A stretch of DNA of 6,785 nt, from NCBI GenBank assembly GCA_030038695.1, contig JASHSN010000644.1, forward strand, positions 1 to 6,785. The letters run 5' to 3'. Below the pieces are notes generated by a model. That model was not told the origin of the DNA. It searched no databases and saw nothing but the letters and a program-made list of their open reading frames with translations. Shown one piece after another: positions 6,412 through 6,785 of the stretch. Source of the DNA: Nitrososphaeraceae archaeon (lineage in GTDB: Archaea; Thermoproteota; Nitrososphaeria; Nitrososphaerales; Nitrososphaeraceae). The position numbers and the translations under genes were made by a program. Each line of letters starts with the position of its first letter. The first letter of the stretch is position 1.

Positions 6412-6666
6412 CTAGCCTCCAGCCACCGGTGGGAATACTGCAATTTGATCTCCTTCCTTCAAGAATAAATTTTTGCGGACTAAATTGCAATTTATCGCAA
6501 ACTGGATATTTTCTTTGGTCTTGCGCAAACTGGGATGATTTTCCTCGATTCTAGATATCAAGTTGGTTAACGTCGATCCGTTCTCTATGATTACCTCCTC
6601 CTCGTGTATTCCAGTTAGTTCACGTATTTGTGCGAAATATATGACGCTAACCTTGATAGTGGATAT
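6412..6666 (-). CDS. moaD: MoaD, molybdopterin synthase sulfur-carrier subunit
   Basis: The minus strand encodes about 84 residues of ubiquitin-like fold. It opens 'STIKVSVIYFAQIRELTG', continues with 'LISRIEENHP' (36-45) and ends 'LKEGDQIAVFPPVAGG' (69-84). The C-terminal Gly-Gly is the residue pair that is adenylated by MoeB and made into a thiocarboxylate, which donates sulfur to precursor Z within the MoaD-MoaE complex to form molybdopterin. Length fits the family (about 80). No ATG, GTG or TTG lies in phase between the upstream TAA (6697-6699) and the conserved first strand. The codon where a start is expected is ATA (6664-6666). An in-phase ATG at 6718-6720 is separated from the gene by that TAA. 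A TATA-like element supports initiation close to the ATA. The gene fits the neighbouring tungstate/molybdate importer functionally. It may be expressed from a non-standard start or be disabled. Confidence 0.82.
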   Translation of the reverse strand: MSTIKVSVIYFAQIRELTGIHEEEVIIENGSTLTNLISRIEENHPSLRKTKENIQFAINCNLVRKNLFLKEGDQIAVFPPVAGG

Positions 6667-6692
6667 GGCTTGATTGTTTATTCCCGCTCCAC

Positions 6693-6702
6693 CTATTTAT
6701 CG
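6693..6702 (-). promoter_or_regulatory. Candidate TATA box for moaD
   Basis: The minus strand reads ACGATAAATA here, centred about 31 bases before the ATA codon at 6666. Usual archaeal spacing would place the transcript start about five bases before that codon, a near-leaderless message. This implies that the in-phase TAA lies in the promoter, not in the coding region. A further A/T-rich stretch at about 6720-6750 could be an alternative. Confidence 0.35.
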
Positions 6703-6720
6703 TATCTGCCTTATTGGCAT

Positions 6721-6785
6721 TAAAATTTATCTTGGATATATTACAATAATTATGCTACACATTTCAAATGGCTACAAATCATTGC
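6721..6785. other. A/T-rich right edge, no gene seen
   Basis: The last 65 bases are A/T-rich and contain no recognised coding sequence. They may hold the promoter of a gene beyond the window or an upstream promoter for moaD. Confidence 0.4.

Noticed and set aside
6423..6432. Ten-base palindrome CCACCGGTGG as an operator
   Set aside because: It encodes the conserved Pro-Pro-Val-Ala stretch of MoaD, so codons explain it.

Overview
The window looks like a stretch of an ammonia-oxidizing archaeon of the Nitrososphaerota (formerly Thaumarchaeota), perhaps near Nitrososphaera or Nitrosocosmicus. This is an inference from four things: low GC; TATA-like boxes with very short or absent leaders; a tyrosine recombinase relic carrying the family's usual 'AYKRDNPGVAHS ... 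DPTHKWKGFYN ... RPKP' wording; and a secreted alpha/beta hydrolase with a typical Nitrososphaerota N-terminus. No rRNA, tRNA, CRISPR array or insertion sequence was seen.

Layout. (1) 1-432, plus strand: C-terminal part of a WtpA/ModA-type tungstate/molybdate-binding protein, cut by the window edge. (2) 433-1251: no intact gene; a short minus-strand relic of an Ig-like repeat domain lies at 821-979. (3) 1252-2211, plus: an intact ten-helix carrier of the bile acid:sodium symporter (BASS)/arsenical-resistance superfamily. (4) 2212-2736: no intact gene, a hairpin after the carrier gene, and two weak minus-strand relic frames. (5) 2737-3761, minus: an alpha/beta hydrolase gene broken by one frameshift and one in-frame stop. 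(6) 3790-4354, minus: a tyrosine recombinase gene broken by frameshifts and stops and cut off after catalytic box I. (7) 4423-5238 and 5225-5929, plus, overlapping by 14 nt: permease and ATPase of a molybdate/tungstate-type ABC importer. (8) 5930-6411: no convincing gene, one doubtful small Cys-bearing frame. (9) 6412-6666, minus: MoaD, the small subunit of molybdopterin synthase, with no ordinary start codon.

How the genes fit. The binding protein, permease and ATPase would form one oxyanion importer, and MoaD uses the imported metal's pathway by supplying sulfur for molybdopterin. The binding-protein gene is separated from its permease by about 4 kb holding one intact carrier gene and at least three relics, including an integrase. 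The simplest reading is that a wtpABC-like cluster was opened by incoming mobile DNA that has since decayed; this needs comparison with relatives. I see no clear new multi-gene system. The points most worth following are the split importer, the MoaD start, and the intact carrier sitting among relics.
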